Assembly (NCBI GenBank): GCA_022865685.1
Contig: JALHUB010000245.1
Coordinates: 1 to 19,760 of the forward strand
DNA length: 19,760 bases
Direction of reading: 5' to 3'
Source: Dehalococcoidia bacterium
GTDB taxonomy: Bacteria > Chloroflexota > Dehalococcoidia > DSTF01 > JALHUB01
Part shown: piece by piece, positions 1 through 7,414 of the stretch
Numbering within the stretch: position 1 is the stretch's first letter
How the letters are laid out: every line of letters begins with the position of its first letter
Position numbers and translations under genes: made by a program
Notes under the pieces: model-generated
Database searches by the model: none
What the model was told of the DNA's origin: nothing
What the model saw: the letters and a program-made list of their open reading frames with translations, nothing else

Positions 1-1
1 C

Positions 2-1570
2 GCCCTTGATGTCACCTCCCCACCCGAAGCGGTTTCCGCGGTCATCCAGGTGAGCACCGGCTCAGGCGTGTTCTACCTCGACGACGTACAGTTTGACGGC
101 CCACCGCCGCTTCCCGCCACCGCGACGCCCGCTGCGACGGAGACCCCGTCGGCCGAGCCTTCGTCGACCGCGACGCCGGCGCCGAGCGGCACAGCCACCC
201 CTAGTCGCGTTCCGTCGGCAACGCCCAGCGCCGTGCCCAGCGCGACCCCGACGGCCGGCCCCGGTAGCTCGCTCGTCAACGGCGGCTTCGAGGACGCTGA
301 CGACGGCGTTCCGACCGGCTGGTTGAAGTACGGCGGCAAGCTATCGCAGACGGCGGAGCACTACCGCAGCGGCGGCCATTCGGGGGCGTTCCGCAGCGAT
401 ACCGAATCGACGAAGTGGGCCTATCAGGCGCTAGCGGCGTTCGGCGGCAGCGCCTACGAGTTCGACGCCTACGTCCTCCTCGACGACCCGGGCGCGCGCG
501 AGGTGTTCCTGCGCATCTCCTGGTACGAGAGCGACGACGCCGGCGGCAGCGCGATCGCTGTCTCCGACTCACCGGCGCGTCTCAGCGGCAACGACTCGTC
601 ATTCCGCTACCTGACGACGGGCGCAGCCTTAGCACCCCAGTCGGCACGCACCGCCAGGCTCAGGGTCATGCTCGTACCGGCGTCGTCTGCCACTACGACC
701 GTCTACCTGGACGACGCGTCAGTCCGGCAAGTGGCACCGGAGCTTGCCGCTACGCCGGCACCTCCTCCGGCGGCTCAGGACGACCTCGAAGAAGTCGCCG
801 GCACAATCGATGAGCCGGCCCGCAGCCAGAGGGGGCTCGCCGTTACAGCCGCGCGGAGCCTGCCACGACAGGGAGAATCGCCGTACGCGGTGAAGGTGAA
901 CGAGGTCACGTACGATCCCGTGCAGCCCGGCGACGAAGCGGCCTTCGAGTGGCTGGAGCTGTACAATGCCGGCGGCGAGCCCGTCGACCTCGCGGGCTGG
1001 ACGCTGATCGATAACAGCGAGAGCGATGAGTTACCGCCGCTCGTGCTGGGAACACGGAGCTATATTGTCGTCGCAGCGAGCGAGCTTTTTCGAGACGGCC
1101 ATCCTCTCGTCGACAGCCCGATCGCGGTGATCGAGGACGGCCGCATCGGCAGCGGTCTCGCCAACAAGGGCGACCATGTGCTGTTGTTCGACCCCTCCGG
1201 CAGGCTCGCCGACGGCGTCTCCTGGGGCGACGACGAAAGTGTGCTGTCGCCCGCCGTGGCAGCAGTCGCGCCCGGTCACAGTATCGAGCGCTCGTCGCCG
1301 GGCCGCGATACGGACACGGCGGCCGATTTCGTCGATAACGGGAATCCGTCGCCGGGCAGAGGCATCGGCGAGACCGCCGTGGCGGGCGCGGCCATCGAGC
1401 GACAGGTCCTTGGGAGCAGCACGATGTCGCCACCTGAGCGCGCGGCGCTCGAGGGGTCGAGCGACGTCAGGCAGCGGCTAATTGCGTCACTTGCCGCGGG
1501 CTTCGTGGCGCTGGCCGCCGGGCTCTCCGTCGGCGCGTATTGGCGGCAGCGGCTCAGCCCATGGCCGTAG
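2..1570 (+). CDS. Surface protein, 3' part: carbohydrate-binding-like module, lamin-tail domain, C-terminal TM anchor
   Basis: The frame is open to the left edge, so this is the C-terminal part (522 visible codons) of a larger protein; the GTG at 50 is internal. The visible part starts with the end of a beta-sandwich module (FYLDDVQFD), then a Thr/Pro/Ser/Ala-rich linker (about nt 110-265), then a complete second module (about nt 269-733) that opens LVNGGFED and closes VYLDDASV. That pattern is typical of galactose-binding/CBM-like jelly rolls. A lamin-tail domain (LTD) follows at about nt 890-1369 (VNEVTYDP, EWLELYN, DLAGWTLID, GDHVLLFD, PGRG). The C-terminus has a hydrophobic segment (about nt 1478-1540) followed by basic WRQR, which suggests a membrane anchor with the bulk outside. 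No LPXTG motif is seen. LTD domains often occur in secreted or cell-surface proteins; ligand and role are unknown. It ends at TAG, and the following 93 bases hold no clear terminator. Confidence 0.8.
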   Translation, partial: ALDVTSPPEAVSAVIQVSTGSGVFYLDDVQFDGPPPLPATATPAATETPSAEPSSTATPAPSGTATPSRVPSATPSAVPSATPTAGPGSSLVNGGFEDADDGVPTGWLKYGGKLSQTAEHYRSGGHSGAFRSDTESTKWAYQALAAFGGSAYEFDAYVLLDDPGAREVFLRISWYESDDAGGSAIAVSDSPARLSGNDSSFRYLTTGAALAPQSARTARLRVMLVPASSATTTVYLDDASVRQVAPELAATPAPPPAAQDDLEEVAGTIDEPARSQRGLAVTAARSLPRQGESPYAVKVNEVTYDPVQPGDEAAFEWLELYNAGGEPVDLAGWTLIDNSESDELPPLVLGTRSYIVVAASELFRDGHPLVDSPIAVIEDGRIGSGLANKGDHVLLFDPSGRLADGVSWGDDESVLSPAVAAVAPGHSIERSSPGRDTDTAADFVDNGNPSPGRGIGETAVAGAAIERQVLGSSTMSPPERAALEGSSDVRQRLIASLAAGFVALAAGLSVGAYWRQRLSPWP

Positions 1571-1663
1571 ATCTAGCGACGTAGCGGAAAAACACCACGC
1601 CTTTAGACCGATAGCCCGCGAGACCGATGAATAGGTGGGCCGCGTTGGCCATTTGGCTCGTTC

Positions 1664-1693
1664 TTGCCAGTGCAGAGAGGCGCTGCCTATAAT
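1664..1693 (+). promoter_or_regulatory. Sigma70-type promoter for the cmk operon
   Basis: TTGCCA at 1664-1669 and a perfect TATAAT at 1688-1693 are separated by 18 bases. Transcription would begin near 1700, about 36 bases before the cmk ATG. The -35 box covers the TTG at 1664, so that in-frame TTG cannot be the start of cmk. Confidence 0.8.
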
Positions 1694-1735
1694 CGAACAG
1701 GAGCGCAAGCACTGGAGAAAATGTCTGGAGGAGAC

Positions 1736-2425
1736 ATGGAGAAGGAACACCTTAGTCCCCCGACCAAGATTGCCTTGGACGGGCCTGTTGCCTGCGGCAA
1801 GAGCGCCGTCGGCAACCTGGTGGCGCGTCGCCTCGGTTTTCGCTTTCTGGACACAGGCATGATGTACAGGGCGCTCACGTGGCTGGTGCTGGAGCGCGGC
1901 ATCGATCCGGAGGACGAAGAGAAGGTGAACAAGCTGGCCGGCGAGGTCAAGATGGAGGTCAGCGCGGCTCTCCCCGACTCGGAGGAGGCCAGTCGAGTGA
2001 GCGTGGACGGCCAGGACGCGACGGATTTCCTCGTGCGCCCCGACGTAGAGGCGGCTGTCTCCCTCGTCTCGCGGCTGCCCGCTGTCAGAGAGGCGATGGT
2101 CAGGCTGCAACGCGAGATCGCGGAGAGCGGCGAGATCGTCGTCGCCGGACGCGACATCGGCACCGTCGTCATGCCGGACGCCGACCTGAAGGTATACCTC
2201 GACGCCTCGCGACTGGAACGGGCACGCCGCCGTTACGAGCAGGCGCGACTCCGCGGTCAGTCGATCACCCTGAAAAGCGTCCTCGACGAGCTGGAGCGCA
2301 GGGACGGCATCGACAGCGCTCGCGAGACCTCGCCGCTGCGTGCGGCCGGCGACGCCGTAGTCCTGCCCACGGACGGCCTGAATCCCGATCAGGTCGTCGA
2401 GAGGATATTAGCGCTGGCACGTTGA
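1736..2425 (+). CDS. cmk: Cytidylate kinase
   Basis: Phosphorylates CMP and dCMP with ATP to the diphosphates in the cytoplasm, feeding CTP/dCTP synthesis and lipid precursors. The 229-residue product has the family's usual length. Visible: P-loop GPVACGKS (16-23), the CMP-binding segment RFLDTGMMYRALTW (36-49), AGRDIGTVV (137-145), the lid-like arginines near 157-172, and RRD-GIDSARETSPL (188-201) with the conserved Asp and Arg. The P-loop ends GKSA where many relatives have GKST or GKGT, a small deviation. The start was set at the ATG at 1736 because GGAGGAG lies at 1727-1733; an in-frame ATG at 1721 is possible, and the TTG at 1664 lies in the promoter. The stop overlaps the TTG start of plsC by four bases (TTGA), which implies translational coupling. 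Confidence 0.95.
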   Translation: MEKEHLSPPTKIALDGPVACGKSAVGNLVARRLGFRFLDTGMMYRALTWLVLERGIDPEDEEKVNKLAGEVKMEVSAALPDSEEASRVSVDGQDATDFLVRPDVEAAVSLVSRLPAVREAMVRLQREIAESGEIVVAGRDIGTVVMPDADLKVYLDASRLERARRRYEQARLRGQSITLKSVLDELERRDGIDSARETSPLRAAGDAVVLPTDGLNPDQVVERILALAR

Positions 2426-3114
2426 AGTACGTAACCCCGCCCTTCTACGGGTCGCTGCTCCGTGTGGTGAGGGCGATAGTCTTCGGCTTCGCGCGCGTGG
2501 AGGTCACCGGCAAAGAGAACGTGCCGCGTAAGGGGCCCCTCATCGTCGCTGCCAACCATTTCAACAACGCCGACCCCCCCGTGCTGGGAGCGACAATGCC
2601 GCGTCGCCTGGCGTTCATGGCGAAGAACGAGATGTTCCAGTGGCCCATTCTCGGGCTGGCAGCGCGGCTGGGCGGCGCCTTCCCCGTGCGCCGCTTCGAG
2701 GCCGACCTGGGCGCCCTGCGAAAGGCCACGGGGGTCTTGCGGAACGGCGAGGCGCTCGCCATGTTCCCCGAGGGTACCCGCAGCACGGACGGCAAGCTGC
2801 ACAAGGCCCATCCGGGCACAGCGCTGCTGGCGCTGCGCAGCGAGGCGCCGATCCTGCCCGTCGCCATCAGCGGCACCGAGAACGTCGTCCTCATCAGGCT
2901 CCCGCTCGATCTCCTGCGACGGCGGCGTCCGCACGTGCATGTCGTCGTCGGGCAGCCGTTCTTCCTGCCGCCGGTGGAGCGCATCACTGCCGACGAGGTG
3001 AACCGCTGCACGGACATCATCATGGGACGCATCGCTGCCATGCTGCCGCCGCTGTCCCGGGGCGAATACGCCGACGCGGTACCCACCCCCTCCGAGCCGG
3101 AAAGAGCGCAGTGA
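2422..3114 (+). CDS. plsC: 1-acyl-sn-glycerol-3-phosphate acyltransferase
   Basis: Transfers an acyl group to lysophosphatidate to make phosphatidate, at the inner face of the membrane. The 230-residue product fits short bacterial PlsC proteins. Catalytic motif I is NHFNNAD, an HX4D box at H46 and D51; the second motif region has FPVRR (87-91), motif III is FPEGTRS (115-121), and the PILPVAISG strand (143-151) also matches the family. The N-terminus (about 9-25) is hydrophobic and could act as a membrane association segment. The TTG start at 2422 overlaps the cmk stop (TTGA). The frame stays open far upstream, but that part is only the shadow of cmk. ispH starts six bases after the stop. Substrate position (sn-1 or sn-2) cannot be told from sequence; PlsC is the usual assignment. 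Confidence 0.92.
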   Translation: MKYVTPPFYGSLLRVVRAIVFGFARVEVTGKENVPRKGPLIVAANHFNNADPPVLGATMPRRLAFMAKNEMFQWPILGLAARLGGAFPVRRFEADLGALRKATGVLRNGEALAMFPEGTRSTDGKLHKAHPGTALLALRSEAPILPVAISGTENVVLIRLPLDLLRRRRPHVHVVVGQPFFLPPVERITADEVNRCTDIIMGRIAAMLPPLSRGEYADAVPTPSEPERAQ

Positions 3115-3120
3115 CCGCCG

Positions 3121-3966
3121 ATGGAGATCATCCGCGCGAGCGACATGGGCTTCTGCTTCGGCGTGCGTCGCGCCGTTGAGATGGCCGAAAGAGCAGCGGC
3201 AGAGCTGGGCGAGCTTACGAGCCTGGGCTCCGTCGTTCACAACCAGCAGGTCGTCCGGCGCCTCGCTGAGCTGGGCGTGCAAGTCGTCCGGACGCCCGCC
3301 GACGCGCACGGTCGCGCCGTAATCGTTCCGTCGCACGGCGTCGCGCCGGAGGTGATGGCGGAGGCCGCTCGCCGGGGGCTGCGTGTGATCGACGCCACCT
3401 GCCCGATGGTCACGCGCTCGCAGCAGTGGGCAAAACGCCTCTCGCGCGACGGCTTCACGGTGATCATCTTCGGCAACCCGGACCACCCTGAGGTGCGCGG
3501 CGTCCTGGGATGGGCGCAGGGAAAAGCGATGGCCTTCCCCGACGAGAACGCCCTGCAATCCGTGCTCCTGCCGTCGCGGATCGCGGTGCTGTCGCAGACG
3601 ACGCAGACGGAGGGGCGCTTCGCGTCTTTCGTCGGCAGCCTGCTCGACCTCCACCTGAAGGGCATCCGCGAGATGCGGGTCATTAACACGCTCTGCAACG
3701 CGACGACGAGCAAGCAGGCGGCGACCCGGGAGCTCGCGCGCAAGGTCGACCTGATGATCGTCGTCGGCGGCCGGGAGAGCGCCAACACGCGCCATTTGGC
3801 GGAGGTCGCCAGCGCGGAGGGCGTCGAGACGCACCAGGTGGAGGAGGCGTCACAGATCGACGCCGCCTGGCTGCGAGGGCGGGCGAGGGTCGGCATCACC
3901 GCCGGCGCGTCGACGCCTAACGAGGCGATAGACGCCGTAGCGGCGCGGCTCAGGGAACTCGCCTGA
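3121..3966 (+). CDS. ispH: 4-hydroxy-3-methylbut-2-enyl diphosphate reductase
   Basis: Last enzyme of the MEP (non-mevalonate) isoprenoid pathway; reduces HMBPP to IPP and DMAPP using a [4Fe-4S] cluster. At 281 residues it has the family's compact length. The three cluster cysteines are present: C12 in MGFCFGV, C94 in DATCPMV and C192 in TLCNATT. Diphosphate-binding and catalytic residues are also visible: H40, H72 in PSHGVAP, H122 and E124 in DHPEV, the SAN triplet at 220-222 and GAST at 262-265. The ATG start is six bases after plsC and places C12 where the family has it. Its TGA overlaps the next ATG by one base (TGATG). The cmk-plsC-ispH order puts nucleotide, phospholipid and isoprenoid precursor genes under one promoter. 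Confidence 0.97.
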   Translation: MEIIRASDMGFCFGVRRAVEMAERAAAELGELTSLGSVVHNQQVVRRLAELGVQVVRTPADAHGRAVIVPSHGVAPEVMAEAARRGLRVIDATCPMVTRSQQWAKRLSRDGFTVIIFGNPDHPEVRGVLGWAQGKAMAFPDENALQSVLLPSRIAVLSQTTQTEGRFASFVGSLLDLHLKGIREMRVINTLCNATTSKQAATRELARKVDLMIVVGGRESANTRHLAEVASAEGVETHQVEEASQIDAAWLRGRARVGITAGASTPNEAIDAVAARLRELA

Positions 3967-5300
3967 TGACCCTAACCCGCCGGTCGGCAGGCGGCACGGT
4001 CCAGCACGTCGCTCCTCAAAGTCTCGCCGAGCGCATCGGACTGCGGCCCGGCGACAGGCTCTTCGCCATCGACGGCCATCCCCTGCGTGACGCAATCGAC
4101 TTCCGCTTCTACGCCGCCGAGGAGCGCTTTCGCCTCGCTTTCCGGCGCGACGGACGCGACGCGGACGTCGAGGTTGAGCGACGCTCGGGCGAGGACCTGG
4201 GCGTCGATTTCGAAACGACGGTCTTCGACCGCGTCCGCACCTGTAACAACGATTGCTTCTTCTGCTTCCTCAAGGGGTTGCCCGGTGGGCTTCGCTCGTC
4301 TATCTACGTGAAGGACGATGACTTCCGTCTCAGCTTCAGCCAGGGCAATTTCGTCACGCTATCGAACTTGACGGCGGCGGACTGGCAGCGACTGGAGGAG
4401 CAGCGCCTCAGCCCGCTGAACGTCTCCGTGCATGCGACAGATCCGGCGCTGCGACGCCGGATGCTGCAGAACCGCCGCGCGCCGGATGTCGTCGAGCAGT
4501 TGCGGCGGCTGGGCGAGCTCGGCATCCGCGTCAACACGCAGGTCGTGCTCTGCCCCGGCCTCAACGACGGCGAGCACTTGGCGCGGACCGTCAGTGACCT
4601 GGCGCAGCTCCGGCCGACCGTGCAGTCGATAGGCGTCGTGCCCGTCGCAGCAAGCCGGCACGCCTGGTCGCGGGCCGACGACGATGAGAAGGCTTCGCTG
4701 GCCCCGTGCACGCCGGAGTATGCTCGTCGGGTCATCGCGCAGGTGCGGCCGTGGCAGCGCGACTTCCGACGGCGCCTGGGCGTCGACCTTGTCTACCTCG
4801 CGGACGAGTTCTACCTGGCCGCGGGTGCGCGGCTGCCGGCCTCGTCACGCTACGACGGCTTTCCGCAGTACGAGAACGGCATCGGCATGACGCGGAGCCT
4901 GATCGACGATTGGCGGCGGCTGCGTCGACGGCTCGCGGCGCATGGCTTCGCTCGCCCTGCGCACAAACGCATGACCCTCGTCTGCGGGACGCTCATCGCG
5001 CCGGCGCTGTCGCGCCTGGCGTCGGACCTGGCATCGGTTACAGGACTCGACGTCCGCGTCGTGCCGGTCCAGAACCGCCTCTTTGGGCCCCGCGTCACGG
5101 TCTCCGGCCTGCTGGCGGGCGCCGACATCATCGACACACTGCAGGGCCATGATCTCGCCGACCTCGTGGTTCTGCCGCGCCATGCCCTCGACCACGCGGG
5201 CGCCCTCTTCCTCGACGACACCACGCCCGGCGACGTGAGCGCCGCGCTGGCAACTCCGGTCGCATTCGCCGCCACGATGAGCGACCTGCTCCGTCTGTGA
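3966..5300 (+). CDS. DUF512 family protein (PDZ-like domain plus radical-SAM-like iron-sulfur domain)
   Basis: A 444-residue protein of the conserved DUF512 / putative Fe-S oxidoreductase family, whose biochemical role is not established. Residues about 10-75 form a PDZ-like domain (SLAERIGLRPGDRLFAIDG). A cysteine cluster CNNDCFFC follows (C93, C97, C100), the CX3CX2C spacing of radical-SAM iron-sulfur sites, then RSSIYVKDDDFR, LNVSVHATDP and VNTQVVLCPGLNDG, which suit a radical-SAM-like barrel. The C-terminal half (about 235-440) is the DUF512 region, with EFYLAAG near the middle. It is translationally coupled to ispH (one-base TGATG overlap). In many Firmicutes this gene lies next to the GTPase gene der; no der is in this window. 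Confidence 0.88.
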   Translation: MTLTRRSAGGTVQHVAPQSLAERIGLRPGDRLFAIDGHPLRDAIDFRFYAAEERFRLAFRRDGRDADVEVERRSGEDLGVDFETTVFDRVRTCNNDCFFCFLKGLPGGLRSSIYVKDDDFRLSFSQGNFVTLSNLTAADWQRLEEQRLSPLNVSVHATDPALRRRMLQNRRAPDVVEQLRRLGELGIRVNTQVVLCPGLNDGEHLARTVSDLAQLRPTVQSIGVVPVAASRHAWSRADDDEKASLAPCTPEYARRVIAQVRPWQRDFRRRLGVDLVYLADEFYLAAGARLPASSRYDGFPQYENGIGMTRSLIDDWRRLRRRLAAHGFARPAHKRMTLVCGTLIAPALSRLASDLASVTGLDVRVVPVQNRLFGPRVTVSGLLAGADIIDTLQGHDLADLVVLPRHALDHAGALFLDDTTPGDVSAALATPVAFAATMSDLLRL

Positions 5301-5350
5301 ATCCTTCGTCCCTCTGTCGCTTCCGTCGCCCTGTGACTCCCGCGATCTCT

Positions 5351-5379
5351 GTGCAACTGTCGCGCCCGTAAGGTACAAT
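5351..5379 (+). promoter_or_regulatory. Probable promoter for glmS
   Basis: A good -10 box TACAAT lies at 5374-5379. Seventeen bases upstream is GTGCAA (5351-5356), a poor match to TTGACA. It sits in the 124-base gap before glmS, about 45 bases from the start codon. The -10 is convincing, the -35 is not. Confidence 0.45.
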
Positions 5380-5424
5380 GGCGCTGTAGGCCGTCGTTCC
5401 GGTGGGAGAGGGAGGCAGGAAGCT

Positions 5425-7266
5425 TTGTGTGGCATCATTGGCTACGTTGGCCCGCGCCAGGCGGGACCCCTGCTGCTCGAAGGACTGCGGCGGCTAGAGT
5501 ACCGCGGCTACGATAGCGCCGGCATCGCCGTCATGAACGGCGGCGGCGTTCCTTCCCTGGTCAAGTCGGTCGGCAAGCTGGAGAGCCTCGCTGCCTGCCT
5601 CAATGGCTCCTTCCCCGAGGGCACCGTCGGCATCGGGCACACGCGCTGGGCGACGCACGGCCGCCCCAGCGACACGAACGCCCACCCTCATTGCGATTGC
5701 GACAGTGACGTCGTCGTCATCCACAACGGCATCGTCGAGAACTACCTTGCGCTCCGGCAGCGACTGCGCGACGAGGGGCATAGCTTCCGCTCCGACACCG
5801 ACACCGAGGTCATCCCGCACCTGATCGAGTCGGAGCTGGCGCAGGGGCAATCGCTGGTGGACGCGGTGCGACGGACCATCGCCCAGATCGAAGGCGCCCA
5901 CGCGCTGCTCGTCATGTCGGCGTGCCAGCCGGACACGGTGGTAGCGGCGCGAGTTGGGAACGCCGGCGGCGTCGTCGTCGGCTACGGCGACGGCGAGATG
6001 TTCCTCTCCAGCGACCTGCCCGCTCTCCTGCCGCACACCAACCGGATGGTCTTCCTCACGAACGGCGACGTAGCGGCCGTCACCCGTAACGGCGCGACCT
6101 ACTGGGCGGGCAACGGCGGGCCGGAGCAGCGGGTGCCACAGAGCATACCCTTCGACCCCATGGCAGCGGCCAAGGGCGGCTACAAGCACTTCATGCTCAA
6201 GGAGATCATGGAGCAACCGGAGGCCGTGCTCGATACTATCCGCGGCCGGATCCAGTTCGACCCTTTGGGGCTGCAGCTCGAAGACATGCCGCCCACGGAC
6301 GCTCTGAAGCGTATCCAGCGCGTCGTCCTCGTGGCGATGGGCACCAGCCTGCACGCGGCCATGGTCGGCAAGCACTACATCGAGCAGATAGCGGGGCTGC
6401 CGGCGGAGGTCGATAACGCCTCAGAGTACCGCTACCGGAAGCCGATAATCGGGCCGGCGACGCTGCTGATCTCCGTGGCGCAGTCCGGCGAGACTGTCGA
6501 TACGCTGGAAGCGATGGCAGAGGCCAAGAAGAGCGGCGCGCTGGAGATCACCGTCTGCAACACCCCCGGCAGCCAGGCGACGCGCGTCGCGGACGGCGTG
6601 GTATACACGCGCTGCGGCCTGGAGATCGGCGTCGCCAGCACGAAGACGCTTCTCGGCTCGATAGTCGCCCTCTACATGCTGGCCTGCTATCTCGGCCAGG
6701 AGCGAGGCAAGCTGGACGAGACCCAACTCGCCGAGCTGCTCACGCCCCTGGCGCACATGCCGCAGCTCATCGGCAGCGTCGTCGGCAGGGAGCACGAGTT
6801 CGAGAGCCTGGCCCACGCGTTCTTCCGGCATCAGGACTTCCTCTACCTGGGAAGAGGCATCGAGTATCCCATAGCCATGGAGGGTGCGCTCAAGCTCAAG
6901 GAGGTGAGCTACATTCACGCCGAGGGGTATCCGGCAGGCGAGATGAAGCACGGGCCGATCGCGCTGATCGACCAGGAGATGCCGGTGGTGACCATCGTCG
7001 TACGGGACGACCTGCGCGACAAGATGATCTCCAACCTGGAGCAGGTGAAAGCCCGCGACGGCATCGTCATCGCCCTGGCGACAGAGGGTGACGAGGAGAT
7101 CGCGAAGATTGCGGACCACGTCATCTACCTGCCGGAGACGACGCCCCTTCTGATGCCGCTGCTTACGGCGATACCGTTACAGCTATTGGCCTACCACATC
7201 GCCGTCTACCGCGGCTGCGACGTCGACCAGCCGCGCCACCTGGCGAAGACCGTCACCGTCGAATAG
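5425..7266 (+). CDS. glmS: Glutamine--fructose-6-phosphate aminotransferase (isomerizing)
   Basis: Makes glucosamine-6-phosphate from fructose-6-phosphate and glutamine, the committing step toward UDP-GlcNAc for peptidoglycan and other glycans. The start is fixed by chemistry: the TTG at 5425 puts Cys at position 2 (MCGIIGYVG), the glutaminase nucleophile exposed after Met removal. GGGAGG at 5410-5415 is a good ribosome site. The class II glutaminase domain shows EYRGYDSAGIA (25-35), GHTRWATHG (71-79) and HNGIVENY (100-107). Two SIS domains follow: AMGTSLHAA and SVAQSGETVDT in the first, EVSYIHAEGYPAGEMKHGP near the second. The C-terminus is the canonical AKTVTVE with K608. At 613 residues it is full length. 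No glmS ribozyme is recognisable in the short leader. It stands alone with its own promoter. Confidence 0.98.
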   Translation: MCGIIGYVGPRQAGPLLLEGLRRLEYRGYDSAGIAVMNGGGVPSLVKSVGKLESLAACLNGSFPEGTVGIGHTRWATHGRPSDTNAHPHCDCDSDVVVIHNGIVENYLALRQRLRDEGHSFRSDTDTEVIPHLIESELAQGQSLVDAVRRTIAQIEGAHALLVMSACQPDTVVAARVGNAGGVVVGYGDGEMFLSSDLPALLPHTNRMVFLTNGDVAAVTRNGATYWAGNGGPEQRVPQSIPFDPMAAAKGGYKHFMLKEIMEQPEAVLDTIRGRIQFDPLGLQLEDMPPTDALKRIQRVVLVAMGTSLHAAMVGKHYIEQIAGLPAEVDNASEYRYRKPIIGPATLLISVAQSGETVDTLEAMAEAKKSGALEITVCNTPGSQATRVADGVVYTRCGLEIGVASTKTLLGSIVALYMLACYLGQERGKLDETQLAELLTPLAHMPQLIGSVVGREHEFESLAHAFFRHQDFLYLGRGIEYPIAMEGALKLKEVSYIHAEGYPAGEMKHGPIALIDQEMPVVTIVVRDDLRDKMISNLEQVKARDGIVIALATEGDEEIAKIADHVIYLPETTPLLMPLLTAIPLQLLAYHIAVYRGCDVDQPRHLAKTVTVE

Positions 7267-7304
7267 GGGTTTCCCCCGGGGGGGAGCCGCCTATTGTTCT
7301 TATT
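7262..7304 (+). terminator. Possible weak terminator after glmS
   Basis: AATAGG (7262-7267, overlapping the stop codon) can pair with CCTATT (7290-7295), enclosing a very GC-rich C-run/G-run segment, followed by an interrupted T-rich stretch (TGTTCTTATTTCC). The T tract is broken and the same bases also carry a candidate -35 box, so the call is weak. Confidence 0.3.
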
Positions 7305-7321
7305 TCCTTTTGCCCGATAAT
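7294..7321 (+). promoter_or_regulatory. Probable promoter for the PEP synthase gene
   Basis: TTGTTC at 7294-7299 and GATAAT at 7316-7321 are 16 bases apart; an overlapping TATACT at 7321-7326 gives an alternative -10. The stretch is distinctly AT-rich against the GC-rich surroundings and lies about 90 bases before the start codon. Confidence 0.5.
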
Positions 7322-7414
7322 ATACTGTCTTCAATTGCGAAGACCCCCGTTTCTTGTCAAGAACGACGGCGCATCGGAGTAGGCGCTCAACTCGCAGCAA
7401 GGGAGGCTGAACCA

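Noticed and set aside
110..265. The ACG/CCG-rich stretch as a DNA repeat or CRISPR-like array
   Set aside because: It is the codon-level signature of a Thr/Pro/Ser-rich protein linker; units are irregular and in frame with the flanking domains.
1664..1735. Cytidylate kinase starting at the TTG at 1664
   Set aside because: This TTG is part of the -35 box and the -10 box lies downstream of it, so it would not be transcribed from the main promoter; a ribosome site fits the ATG at 1736.
2389..3834. A 481-codon open frame on the minus strand
   Set aside because: It lies opposite plsC and ispH, which have full catalytic motifs; its product is Arg/His/Ala-rich and typical of an antisense shadow in high-GC DNA. 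The same holds for the other long frames opposite glmS, ppsA and rpoD.
5301..5424. A glmS ribozyme in the leader of glmS
   Set aside because: The predicted leader after the TACAAT box is only about 40 bases and shows none of the conserved ribozyme core; the gap is too short for the fold.
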